Origin: JAIVJG01 sp964236735
GTDB lineage: Bacteria > Acidobacteriota > Blastocatellia > Pyrinomonadales > Pyrinomonadaceae
Assembly: GCA_964236735.1 (NCBI GenBank)
Contig: CAXSFM010000003.1
Coordinates: forward strand, 1 to 64,000
Reading direction: 5' to 3'
DNA: 64,000 bases
In this document: in pieces, positions 36,329 through 44,562 of the stretch
Position numbering within the stretch: the first letter of the stretch is position 1
How the letters are laid out: each line of letters starts with the position of its first letter
Program-made: the position numbers and the translations under genes
Notes under the pieces: generated by a model
What the model saw: the letters and a program-made list of their open reading frames with translations, nothing else
Database searches by the model: none
What the model was told of the DNA's origin: nothing

Positions 36329-38130
36329 TGAAACAGAAGCGAGCGAGCGAGACGGCAGTGGAGCGCACAGCAAGCGTCAGCGGCGACGTTTTAGAACGCG
36401 CGCGCGCGTCCGTGCGGCGCTTCGTCGCCAGCCGTCGCGCCGGATTGGTGTGCGCGTGCCTGCTCACATTGATGGCCGCGAACATGCTGGCGGTCGTCGC
36501 GCGCAAAAGCATCACCACCGACGAGATTGTGCTGATCCCGGCAGCATACTACCATCTTGTCGCCAGCGACCCGCAACTCGTTCACGAGCATCCGCCGCTC
36601 TGCAAGTTGCTCGCCGGCCTGCCGCTCCTCTTCATCCAGCCCGACGAAGTGACGCCCGAACAAATTGCGCCATCGGCAACCACCTCCGAGCGCAAGTGGG
36701 CTTACGAGGCGCGTTTCTGGCAGGACAATCGCGCGCGCTTCGAGACGATCTCATACTGGACGCGCGTGCCGATGATTTTGCTCACGCTCTGCCTTGGCGC
36801 GCTCGTCTATTTCTTCGCGCGAGATTTATTCGGCGCGCGCGCCGCAGTCTTTGCCGTCGCGCTCTTCGCGCTGGAACCGACCGTGCTCGCGCATGGTCGC
36901 GTCGTGCAGACCGACATCCCGGCGACGTTCGGCTACTTGCTCGTCTTCTACGCGCTGCAACGCTACACGCGCGCGCTCGGCTGGCGACGCGCAGCATGGC
37001 TCGGCGCGGCGGGCGGCGTGGCCTTGCTCGGAAAGTTTTCGATGCTCATCGTCGGCCCCATCCTGCTCGCAGTTTTTCTCTTCCTCATCTGGCGCGCGCC
37101 GCGTAGGGGAGAGTTGAGCCGCACGACGCTCGCCGCACATGCCGGACTCGCGTTGCTCGCGCTGCTCGCCGTCGTCAATGCGGCTTATTTTTTTCACAGC
37201 CGCGCGTTGACGGCGGACGATTTGCGCTGGTTCGCCACTTCGTTTTCATCCGCCGGCGACACGTTGCCGTCGTTCGTTCGCGCCCTCTCGTACATCGTGC
37301 CGACTGACTTCATCCTCGGCATTCTCTTTCAACTCCTGCACAGCCACGACGGGCACAACGCCGCGCTGCTCGGCATGTATAGTCGGACGGGCTGGTGGTA
37401 CTACTTTCCCGTCGCCTTCGCCTTGAAGACGACGCTGCCGTTTCTGTTGCTCTCCGTCGCTTCGCTCTCATGGAGCGCGTGGTCGTTTGCGCGAACGCGC
37501 GAGCGGAGATTTCTTTTTCTGCTCCTTCCCTTCACGCTCTACACGGCATACGTGATGATGAGTTCGATCAACATCGGCGTGCGTTATTATCTTCCGGCGT
37601 ACCCGTTCCTCTTTATCATGTCCGGCGCGATGCTCGAACGAATGATGCGGCTACGACGCGCGCGAATCGCGGGGATGATTGTCGCCATCGCGTTGCTCGG
37701 CTGGTGTGGCATCGAGACGTGGCGTGCATATCCAAATTACATGCCCTACATGAATCAACTCGCCTCGTCGCGCGCGCCGCGCTGGTGGTATCTCTCGGAC
37801 TCGAACATCGAGTGGGGCGACGACGCGAGCGAGTTGGCCGCATACCTGCACGCGCGCGGCGAGCGGCGCGTGCGTGCCGTGCTGCTCGGCGGCTTTCTGA
37901 CGCTCGGTTATTACGACGTGGAATATATTGACATGCTCTCGCCCGCCGTCGCAGAACAGACGCCGACGCGCTACGTTGCCATCGGCGCGAGTTTCCTGAA
38001 CGGCTCGACCGTGCCCGAACGCGCGGGAATGTCGGAAGACGAGCGCGTCAATTTTTTTGAAGAGTATCGCCGGCGCACGCCCGAAGCGATCATCGGCGGC
38101 TCGATTTATCTCTATCGCCTGCACGAATGA
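36316..38130 (+). CDS. GT39/PMT-type membrane glycosyltransferase
   Basis: 604 residues, about eleven membrane helices. The first loop ITTDEIVLIPAAYYHLVASDPQLVHEHPPLCKLLAGLPL carries the acidic DE and the HPPL motif of ArnT/PMT-family enzymes, which use polyprenyl-linked sugars as donors on the periplasmic side. A second signature LAHGRVVQTDIPATFGYLLVFYALQRY contains the conserved D after the second helix pair. ATG 36316 overlaps the YfhO-like start on the opposite strand. It overlaps the next gene as ATGA. Confidence 0.85.
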   Translation: MDESLKQKRASETAVERTASVSGDVLERARASVRRFVASRRAGLVCACLLTLMAANMLAVVARKSITTDEIVLIPAAYYHLVASDPQLVHEHPPLCKLLAGLPLLFIQPDEVTPEQIAPSATTSERKWAYEARFWQDNRARFETISYWTRVPMILLTLCLGALVYFFARDLFGARAAVFAVALFALEPTVLAHGRVVQTDIPATFGYLLVFYALQRYTRALGWRRAAWLGAAGGVALLGKFSMLIVGPILLAVFLFLIWRAPRRGELSRTTLAAHAGLALLALLAVVNAAYFFHSRALTADDLRWFATSFSSAGDTLPSFVRALSYIVPTDFILGILFQLLHSHDGHNAALLGMYSRTGWWYYFPVAFALKTTLPFLLLSVASLSWSAWSFARTRERRFLFLLLPFTLYTAYVMMSSINIGVRYYLPAYPFLFIMSGAMLERMMRLRRARIAGMIVAIALLGWCGIETWRAYPNYMPYMNQLASSRAPRWWYLSDSNIEWGDDASELAAYLHARGERRVRAVLLGGFLTLGYYDVEYIDMLSPAVAEQTPTRYVAIGASFLNGSTVPERAGMSEDERVNFFEEYRRRTPEAIIGGSIYLYRLHE

Positions 38131-40145
38131 AGCGACTCTTTTTCCGACGCCCAACACAAGAGCAACAAGTCGCGACCGGGCGCACAGGTTCGAGCGCGAC
38201 AGCGACGCGCGGCCTTTTGCATAATTATCTGCACAGATATTTTGCGCTCGTGCTCTTCGTCTTGCTGGCCTGCGGCGCGCTGCTCTACACCGCAGGCGCG
38301 GCGCGCAACCCGCCCGGTTGTTACATAGACGAGTCGTCAATCTCCTACAACGCTTACACGATTTCACAAACCGGGCGCGACGAGTTCGACAATCGCTGGC
38401 CGCTCTTCTTCCGCGCCTTCGGTGACTACAAAAATCCCGTCCACGTTTATCTGCTGGCCACGCTCTACAAACTGACCGGCCCCGGCATCATCGCCGCACG
38501 GCTGTTGAGCGTCGCCTTCATCCTCTGTGCCGCGTGGCTGCTCGGACTGCTCGCGCATCGCATCTCGCAGCGCGAGGATGTCGCGCTGTTCGTGACGGCG
38601 TCCGCGCTCATCACTCCTTGGTTCTTCGAGTTGGGGCGCGTCGTGCTGGAAGTGTCCCTGTATCCTCTGATGCTCGCGCTTTTTCTATTATGCGTAGAGC
38701 GCGCATCGTTGAAGGAACGTTGGTCTCCTTTTGACGCGACGAAACTCGCCGCGACGCTCGCGTTGCTCACATACACTTATTCCATCGGGCGACTGCTCGC
38801 TCCGCTGCTGGCTTTCGGCCTCATCATCTTCGCGACGCGCGCCAGACGCGCCGGACTTTTGCTCGCGTGGTTTCTGTACGCGCTGGCCTTGCTGCCGATG
38901 CTCGTCTTCGCCAAGCTTCATCCCGGCGCGCTGACCGGCAGATTTTCCATCATCACTTACCTGTCAACTCAGAGCAGCTACACGGAGACAGCGCGGGAAT
39001 TCGTCAGACACTACTTCGGAAACCTCAACGTGTGGCGACTGCTCGTCAGCGGCGACCCGAACACAGATCAGTTGACGCATGTCTCCGGCACGCCTCATCT
39101 GCTCTTCGCGACGTTCCTACTCGCGGCGGCGGGCGCGTGGCTCGTGCTGCGACGACAGAGAGACGATGCGTGGTGGCGTTTCATCTTTTATGGACTCGCC
39201 GCCTCGGTCGTTCCCGCTTCGCTCACCAACGAGTACACGCACATGCTGCGGCTCATCGCGCTGCCCGTCTTTCTTTTCGTGCTGGCTGTGCCCGCCGTGA
39301 AATGGCTCTGCGAAGGCGCGGAACAGCAACAACAAGCAAGACGCGCCGCCGTCATCATCGCACGCGCGGCGCTCGTCTCACTGATCGCGCTGACGCTTTT
39401 GCAGGGCGCGCTCTTTCAGTGGCAATACCAACAGGCCGCGCGCTCGACGTGGCGGCGACATCTGTTCGATGCCGACTATCCGCGCGTCATACTGGCGACG
39501 GCGTTGGCGCGGCCAGAGCGTCCAATCTACATCGCCGACGCGCTGGCGATTCCCGGATACATACAGGCCTACTGGCGCGCGACGCTCGAAGGCGTTCCGC
39601 TTCAGACTTTCGCTCGGCTGCGCGCCGACGAATCGCCGCCGCCGGGCGCGCTCGTCATCACCACCGAAGAGAATTGCCCGCGCTGCCAGATTTTGTCCGC
39701 GACTCCGCCTTACACGCTCTATCTCGCTGGCGGTGCGCCGCGCCCGCGCGTGCCGCTTCGCGATGAATCTTTCCGCGCCGCGATTACGGTCAACTCCGCG
39801 CCCAACGTCTGGCACGCCGGCGCGCGTGAAGATTTGCGCGTGATAGTGACGAACCTGAGCGAAGAGACATGGCAGGCGCGCGAGCGCAGCGGCGGAGAGT
39901 TTCAAGTGAGCCTCGGCAATCACTGGCTCGACGCCGACGAGCGCGCAGAAATCATCCACGACGACGGACGCGCCGCACTCCTCGCAGACCTCATGCCGGG
40001 CGATTCGGTGGAACTCAAGCTCCCCGTCAACACGCCCCGCACGCCCGGCGACTACGTGCTCGAACTCGACATGCTGCAAGAGGGCGTCTCATGGTTCAGT
40101 TTGAAAGGCTCGCGCACGGCAAGGCTGCGCGTGAGAGTCGAATAA
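38127..40145 (+). CDS. GT39-like membrane glycosyltransferase with C-terminal beta-sandwich
   Basis: 672 residues. About ten to eleven membrane helices to residue 440 with the acidic first loop NPPGCYIDESSISYNAYTI and FGDYKNPVHVYLLATLYKL, in the manner of ArnT/PMT enzymes. A short soluble part follows, then residues 547-672 carry the shared beta-sandwich (AAITVNSAPNVWHAGAREDL, GNHWLDADERAEI, MPGDSVELKLP, PGDYVLELDMLQEGVSWF). ATG 38127 overlaps the previous gene by 4 bases. The pair is convergent with a GT4 gene across a heptamer hairpin. Confidence 0.83.
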   Translation: MKRLFFRRPTQEQQVATGRTGSSATATRGLLHNYLHRYFALVLFVLLACGALLYTAGAARNPPGCYIDESSISYNAYTISQTGRDEFDNRWPLFFRAFGDYKNPVHVYLLATLYKLTGPGIIAARLLSVAFILCAAWLLGLLAHRISQREDVALFVTASALITPWFFELGRVVLEVSLYPLMLALFLLCVERASLKERWSPFDATKLAATLALLTYTYSIGRLLAPLLAFGLIIFATRARRAGLLLAWFLYALALLPMLVFAKLHPGALTGRFSIITYLSTQSSYTETAREFVRHYFGNLNVWRLLVSGDPNTDQLTHVSGTPHLLFATFLLAAAGAWLVLRRQRDDAWWRFIFYGLAASVVPASLTNEYTHMLRLIALPVFLFVLAVPAVKWLCEGAEQQQQARRAAVIIARAALVSLIALTLLQGALFQWQYQQAARSTWRRHLFDADYPRVILATALARPERPIYIADALAIPGYIQAYWRATLEGVPLQTFARLRADESPPPGALVITTEENCPRCQILSATPPYTLYLAGGAPRPRVPLRDESFRAAITVNSAPNVWHAGAREDLRVIVTNLSEETWQARERSGGEFQVSLGNHWLDADERAEIIHDDGRAALLADLMPGDSVELKLPVNTPRTPGDYVLELDMLQEGVSWFSLKGSRTARLRVRVE

Positions 40146-40156
40146 GGCAGTGGAGT

Positions 40157-40254
40157 AAGGCAAAAGTAAAAAGGTAAAAGGCAAAAGTGAAGACGAAGGG
40201 CAACCGCCTCGTCTTCTTCCTTCCTTTTGCCTTTTACCTTTTTACTTTTGCCTT
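40157..40254. repeat. heptamer-period hairpin element, AAGGCAA/AAGTAAA units
   Basis: A perfect 30-bp inverted repeat (40157-40186 and 40225-40254) with a 38-base spacer. Units are AAGGCAA, AAGTAAA, AAGGTAA, AAGGCAA. The spacer starts with a GAAGACGA motif and itself can fold. It lies between convergent genes and encodes the last residues and stop of the GT4 gene. Confidence 0.9.
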
Positions 40255-41405
40255 TTTAATGCTTCCCCGTAAACCTCCAACGTCTCGCGTGCGGTTCGCG
40301 CCCACGAAAACTGTGCGGCGTGTCTTCGTCCGGCGGACGCGAGTTGCGCGCGCGCGTTTTCATCCTGTGACAACTCGATGATGATGCGCGCGAGGTCATC
40401 CGTGCTGTGCGGATCGAAGAGTCTGGCCGCGCCGCCTGTGGTTTCGGAGAGGCTGGGGATGCGGCTCGCGACGACGGGCGCGCCGCACGCCATCGCTTCG
40501 AGCGGCGGCAGGCCAAAGCCTTCGTAGATTGATGGATAGACGAAGAGGCGGCAGGATGAATAGAGTGCGCGCAAGCTTTCATCCGTCAGGTAGCCGGTGA
40601 AGATAACACGCTCTGCCGGCACGCCCGTTTTATCAAGCTCGGCGAAAAGCGCGTCGCTCAACCAGCCTCTGTGTCCGGCGATCACCAATTGCAAATCAAT
40701 GCGCGGCTCATGTCGCACGACATCGGCGAAGGCGCGCACGAGGGTCAAAAGATTTTTGCGCGGCTCGATGGTTCCAACCGCGAGCATGAAATTCGCGCCG
40801 ACGCTCAGACGCCGCCGCACCTCTTCCGTCGCCGCGAACGAGACGGGACTGAAATAGTCGCGCGGAGCTTCCGGCACGGCGAAAATTTTTTCCTGTGCGA
40901 CGCCGAGATGCTCGCACACCTCGCGACGCACGGCCTCAGTCGGCGTGATGATGACGGACGCCGTGCGCGCCATGAGCGGCAGGCGACGACGAGCGCGCCG
41001 CACGCGCCGCGCCTCGTGCGTTTCCGGGTAGAGTAGGAGCGAGAGGTCGTGAATGGTCAGCGCCGTCGCCGCCTTCCTGCGACCCCACATCGGCACGTCG
41101 TAGTTCGTTCCGTGAAAGAGTTCGATGCCTCGACGCCTGATGTAGAGAGGCAGACCCATTGACCACCAGTGGCGCGTCAGTGCGTTGACGGGAACGCGCG
41201 CGAGGCTCAGGTTCGCGGGAAGCGGAAACGACGACGATGGCGTTCCCGCCTCGTCAAGTTGGATGGACGGAAAACTCGAAGGATAGGCGAGTTCAAATTC
41301 GTTTGCGGGAGATACTTGTGCCAGAGCGCGCGCCAGTTCAAACGTGTAATGGCCGACGCCCGTCCGGGTTTCGGTGAGCGGAATGGCATCGAGTCCAAAA
41401 AGCAT
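40242..41405 (-). CDS. family 4 glycosyltransferase
   Basis: 387 residues. MLFGLDAIPLTETRTGVGHYTFELARALA begins the acceptor half; the donor half shows FMLAVGTIEPRKNLLTLVRAFADVV, LVIAGHRGW, VIFTGYLTDESLRALYSSCRLFVYPSIYEGFGLPPLEAMACGAPVVAS, with the E-x7-E motif in YEGFGLPPLEAM. The final LKRQK and stop codon lie inside the heptamer repeat. It is on the opposite strand from the GT39 pair. The sugar is unknown. Confidence 0.9.
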   Translation of the reverse strand: MLFGLDAIPLTETRTGVGHYTFELARALAQVSPANEFELAYPSSFPSIQLDEAGTPSSSFPLPANLSLARVPVNALTRHWWSMGLPLYIRRRGIELFHGTNYDVPMWGRRKAATALTIHDLSLLLYPETHEARRVRRARRRLPLMARTASVIITPTEAVRREVCEHLGVAQEKIFAVPEAPRDYFSPVSFAATEEVRRRLSVGANFMLAVGTIEPRKNLLTLVRAFADVVRHEPRIDLQLVIAGHRGWLSDALFAELDKTGVPAERVIFTGYLTDESLRALYSSCRLFVYPSIYEGFGLPPLEAMACGAPVVASRIPSLSETTGGAARLFDPHSTDDLARIIIELSQDENARAQLASAGRRHAAQFSWARTARETLEVYGEALKRQK

Positions 41406-41409
41406 CAGT

Positions 41410-41495
41410 CAGTGGCCGGTGGCCAGTGGCCGATGGTCAGTGGCGGAGCATCAAGCCTCTTGTACTGACCACTGACCACTGACCACCGGCCACTG
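41410..41495. repeat. heptamer-period hairpin element, CAGTGGC units
   Basis: A 13-bp perfect outer match (CAGTGGCCGGTGG at 41410-41422 with its complement at 41483-41495), with more 7-bp units inside (CAGTGGC, CGATGGT, CAGTGGC; right arm CAGTGGT repeated). It lies between the beta-propeller gene end and the GT4 start, both minus strand, touching neither frame. Confidence 0.85.
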
Positions 41496-41497
41496 CT

Positions 41498-44038
41498 TTA
41501 TTGAATCGTGATGTGCGGCGCGGTGTCTGCCGCGCGGCTGGTGTAGGTAACGCCGCTGATGGTGACAGTGACGATGACGGGCACGTCGCCCGCAGCGGCG
41601 AGCGTGGCGGGCAGGCGCACGACGACTTGATCGAAGCCGGTCGTCAGCGACGGGCCGGCGGAGAGAATCGCGTCGCCCGTCAGGTCTGTCGTTCCGATTC
41701 GCACCGTGTAAGCCGTGCGCCCGATGCTGCGGACGCCGGTCAGCATGATGAGCAGTTCGGTCGGAACCGTGTCGGTGCCGGTCACGGTGCAGACGCCGGT
41801 TGTCTTCGAGTCTTTGGGAACCGTCGTCGTCACGCTGAACGGCTCGCCCGTCGGCGAGATGCAAGGGTTCGTCACGTTAAGCACGGCGGCGCGTCCGCCC
41901 GCCCCGTTGGTCGTCGTGAAGATGTCGGGCTGCGCGGCGTTGACCAGCAATGAAGTGCGCGTCACTGCGCCGTTGTTGTTGATGACGACGGGCAGCGCGG
42001 TCGTCGCGGTGGTCAACAGGCCGGGCGGCACGACGAAATTAATCTGGCCGGGACTGACAAAGTAGAGACCCGCCGCCGCGCTGCTGATGCTGACGGAGAC
42101 GCCGGCCAATTCGACGGGCAGCGTCGGACGGCGCTGGTCTTCGCGCGCGCTGTTTTTATCAACCTGCTGGCTCGTGTTCGCCAGTACGAGCGTCGAACGC
42201 AGGATGCCGAGTTCGCCGGGCGCCAGACCCGTCACGGCGGGCGGCGTAGGCGTTGGGCTGGCCGCGACGACGGGACGGTCGCTTGCTCCGGTCGAGAAAG
42301 AGACGGGGGCGGGACTCGCAGCAGGCGTCGGCGAAGGCGCGGGCACTTCGCTCGTCTGCGGCGGAATGAAGAGGTAAAAAGCCTCTGTCAATCCATCTGC
42401 ATTTCCGCCGCCGAGTTCCGTCCCGCGCAGGCTGAAGACGTTGCGCCGGATGGTGTCGCTCGGAATGGGTTGCAGCGCGGCGAAGACGGTCGGCTGGCTC
42501 GATAGGCGTGAGAAGCTGCTGGCCGTCGCGCCCGATTGGTTATAGAGCGCGCTAAAAATCTGCGTGCTGCGTCCCGCGTTGAGTCCGTCGGCGGAACCGG
42601 AAGCCGCGATGGTTCCGTCCGTCTTGAGATTCAAGTCAGACGCGAAGACGATGCGGCTGTTATCGCCCGTGAAGGTCGGGAAGCGCAGAGCGATGTCCGC
42701 AGGTTCCGTGCCCGTCGGTCGCCCGACGACGAGCGTGAAAGTGTTGGCGGCAACGTTGTAAACGTAAATGCCCGGCGTGTCTTTGAGCGCGCCGTTGAGC
42801 GAGCCGTTCGCGTTGAAGTCGGCGGTTGACTCGAAGGCCAGCAAGTTTCCGTCGCGGCTCAGGCGACGACCGGGACTAAGCGCGTTGACGCTCGAGCCTT
42901 CGATGCCGGCGCGCGTCTCAGGCGGCGTGCTCGTCACGGGACGCAGGTTCGAGACGGTCGTGCCGTTGTAGGTCGCGACGTAAATTTCGGCGTTGCGCTT
43001 GTTGGCGTCCGTCTCGGTCGAGTTGATGTCGCCGTCCGAGATGAAAGCCAGCGTGTTGCCGCTGCCGGAAAGCTGCGGGTTCTCGCTAAAGACGGGCGTG
43101 AACGCTGTCGTGCTTGACGGTGCGATGTCACGCGTATTTGTGACCTGTGTGAAAGCCGCGGTGTTGCGATTGTAGATGAAGACTTCCGGGTTGCCGTCCG
43201 TGTTGTTGACGGTTCCGGCGGGCGCAATATTGCGCGTCGAAATGAAGATGATGTAGGAAGCGTCGTCGTTGATGGCCGGAGAATAATTATCGTCGGCGAA
43301 GAAGGGCGAGAAAGTTGACGAACCGGCGCGCGGCAGCGAAGCGGCGGGCGTGTTCGTGATGCGCTGCATCGTGTTCGCCACGAGATTGACCGCCGCGACT
43401 TCCGCACCGCTCGTCAAATCAACGTCGGGCGCAACTGGAATCGTGTAGAGAAAAATTTCCGTGTTGCCGTCGAGCTTGAGCGCGGCGGAGTTGGCGTTAC
43501 CGTCGAAGTTGAAGGGCGAAAGCGCTGCGTTGGCGTCGCTGTAGGCGTTCGACTCGAAGACGATATAGCGTCCGTCGTGGCTGATGCGCGGCTTCAGGTT
43601 GACGATTTGCACGTCTATATTTGTCGGGTCAATCGGTGATCCGGCCTGATCCTTGAGCGCGTTTTTGGTGTTCGTAATCTGGAAGATGCGTCGCTGCGCG
43701 TAATCGAAGAGAAAGATTTCCTGATTGCCGTCGGCGTTGTTGCGCGCCGCAGTTTTTTCCGTCGCGATGTCGCCGTTGGATTCGATGACGGCGAAACGCC
43801 CGTTGCCGCTCAAGTCCGTGACGTAGGAGTCGCGATTGATAGGCGTCGGAGAAACGGCTGGCGATGGCACGGGCGACGGGGTCGGAGTGGGGACGGCGGC
43901 AATCGTCGTCGTCGTAATCTGCGTGACAAACGTGTCGGGCGATGGGCTGACGGTCTGCGCCGAGACGAACGCGCTCGCGATAAGCACGAACGCCGAGAGA
44001 GCCGCGCCGACGCGAGACAGACGAAAAGCTTGCTTCAC
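41498..44038 (-). CDS. secreted beta-propeller protein with TIGR03437-like C-terminal domain
   Basis: 846 residues. Signal peptide ALSAFVLIASAFVSAQ. Residues 55-540 repeat a motif in which an event count is marked by NADGNQEIFLFDY, NTEIFLYTIP, GNPEVFIYNRN, NAEIYVATYN, TQIFSALYN, each with ISHDGRYIVFESN-like strands, that is TolB/PD40-type propeller blades. Residues 600-846 contain VVINNNGAVTRTSLLVNAAQPDIFTTTNGAG and GLYFVSPGQINFVVPPGL, the Solibacter-type domain common in Acidobacteria. The frame opens at ATG 44062, but GTG 44038 has GGAGGG 6 bases upstream (44045-44050), which decides the start. Surface or extracellular role; the ligand is unknown. Confidence 0.85.
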   Translation of the reverse strand: MKQAFRLSRVGAALSAFVLIASAFVSAQTVSPSPDTFVTQITTTTIAAVPTPTPSPVPSPAVSPTPINRDSYVTDLSGNGRFAVIESNGDIATEKTAARNNADGNQEIFLFDYAQRRIFQITNTKNALKDQAGSPIDPTNIDVQIVNLKPRISHDGRYIVFESNAYSDANAALSPFNFDGNANSAALKLDGNTEIFLYTIPVAPDVDLTSGAEVAAVNLVANTMQRITNTPAASLPRAGSSTFSPFFADDNYSPAINDDASYIIFISTRNIAPAGTVNNTDGNPEVFIYNRNTAAFTQVTNTRDIAPSSTTAFTPVFSENPQLSGSGNTLAFISDGDINSTETDANKRNAEIYVATYNGTTVSNLRPVTSTPPETRAGIEGSSVNALSPGRRLSRDGNLLAFESTADFNANGSLNGALKDTPGIYVYNVAANTFTLVVGRPTGTEPADIALRFPTFTGDNSRIVFASDLNLKTDGTIAASGSADGLNAGRSTQIFSALYNQSGATASSFSRLSSQPTVFAALQPIPSDTIRRNVFSLRGTELGGGNADGLTEAFYLFIPPQTSEVPAPSPTPAASPAPVSFSTGASDRPVVAASPTPTPPAVTGLAPGELGILRSTLVLANTSQQVDKNSAREDQRRPTLPVELAGVSVSISSAAAGLYFVSPGQINFVVPPGLLTTATTALPVVINNNGAVTRTSLLVNAAQPDIFTTTNGAGGRAAVLNVTNPCISPTGEPFSVTTTVPKDSKTTGVCTVTGTDTVPTELLIMLTGVRSIGRTAYTVRIGTTDLTGDAILSAGPSLTTGFDQVVVRLPATLAAAGDVPVIVTVTISGVTYTSRAADTAPHITIQ

Positions 44039-44062
44039 TGAATACCCTCCGAACCAAATCAT

Positions 44063-44562
44063 AATATTAACTGGCTGACGAATGATAGCCCACAGAGAGA
44101 CTGGACGGGCGTTTGAGTTGCACGCTGCGTCGAACCATGAAGGCTCAATCGCAGGTGTTAAAGAAGAGGCATTTTAAGCGTAAGCCTCGCACAAGCGCAA
44201 GTTGCCGCACAATTCACGTCCGCTGTGTTCGGACGCAAGCATCACGCACGCGCATCGCGTCTCCCTCTCTCGTTTCCCTACGAGCAAAACTCGGATTCAC
44301 TCAACGGCGAAATCGTTCGCTGGAATAAATCGGGCGTGGGCGACTGTTTGGCATGATTCTCTTCGCGCCCGGACTGATGAAGAGATGTTGACCACAAAAA
44401 ATTGCCGGTCGCGATGTATTTTTCGCGACATCTCAGGCACTGTTAAATAGAGTTGAGGCATCTAAATTCGTCGTCAGGTGCAGTTTTCCCAAATGTTTTA
44501 GCAATTTTTCCCGGCAAATATCAGAGTCAATCTAGCAGTTTTAATTCAAGGAGTTTGCTTTC
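44063..44562. other. intergenic region upstream of the subtilase gene
   Basis: 500 bases between divergent genes. Near 44410 a short dyad GTCGCGA/TCGCGAC surrounds a T-rich loop. The remainder shows only short unconvincing frames. Promoters for the propeller and subtilase genes should lie here but I could not choose specific boxes. Confidence 0.45.
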
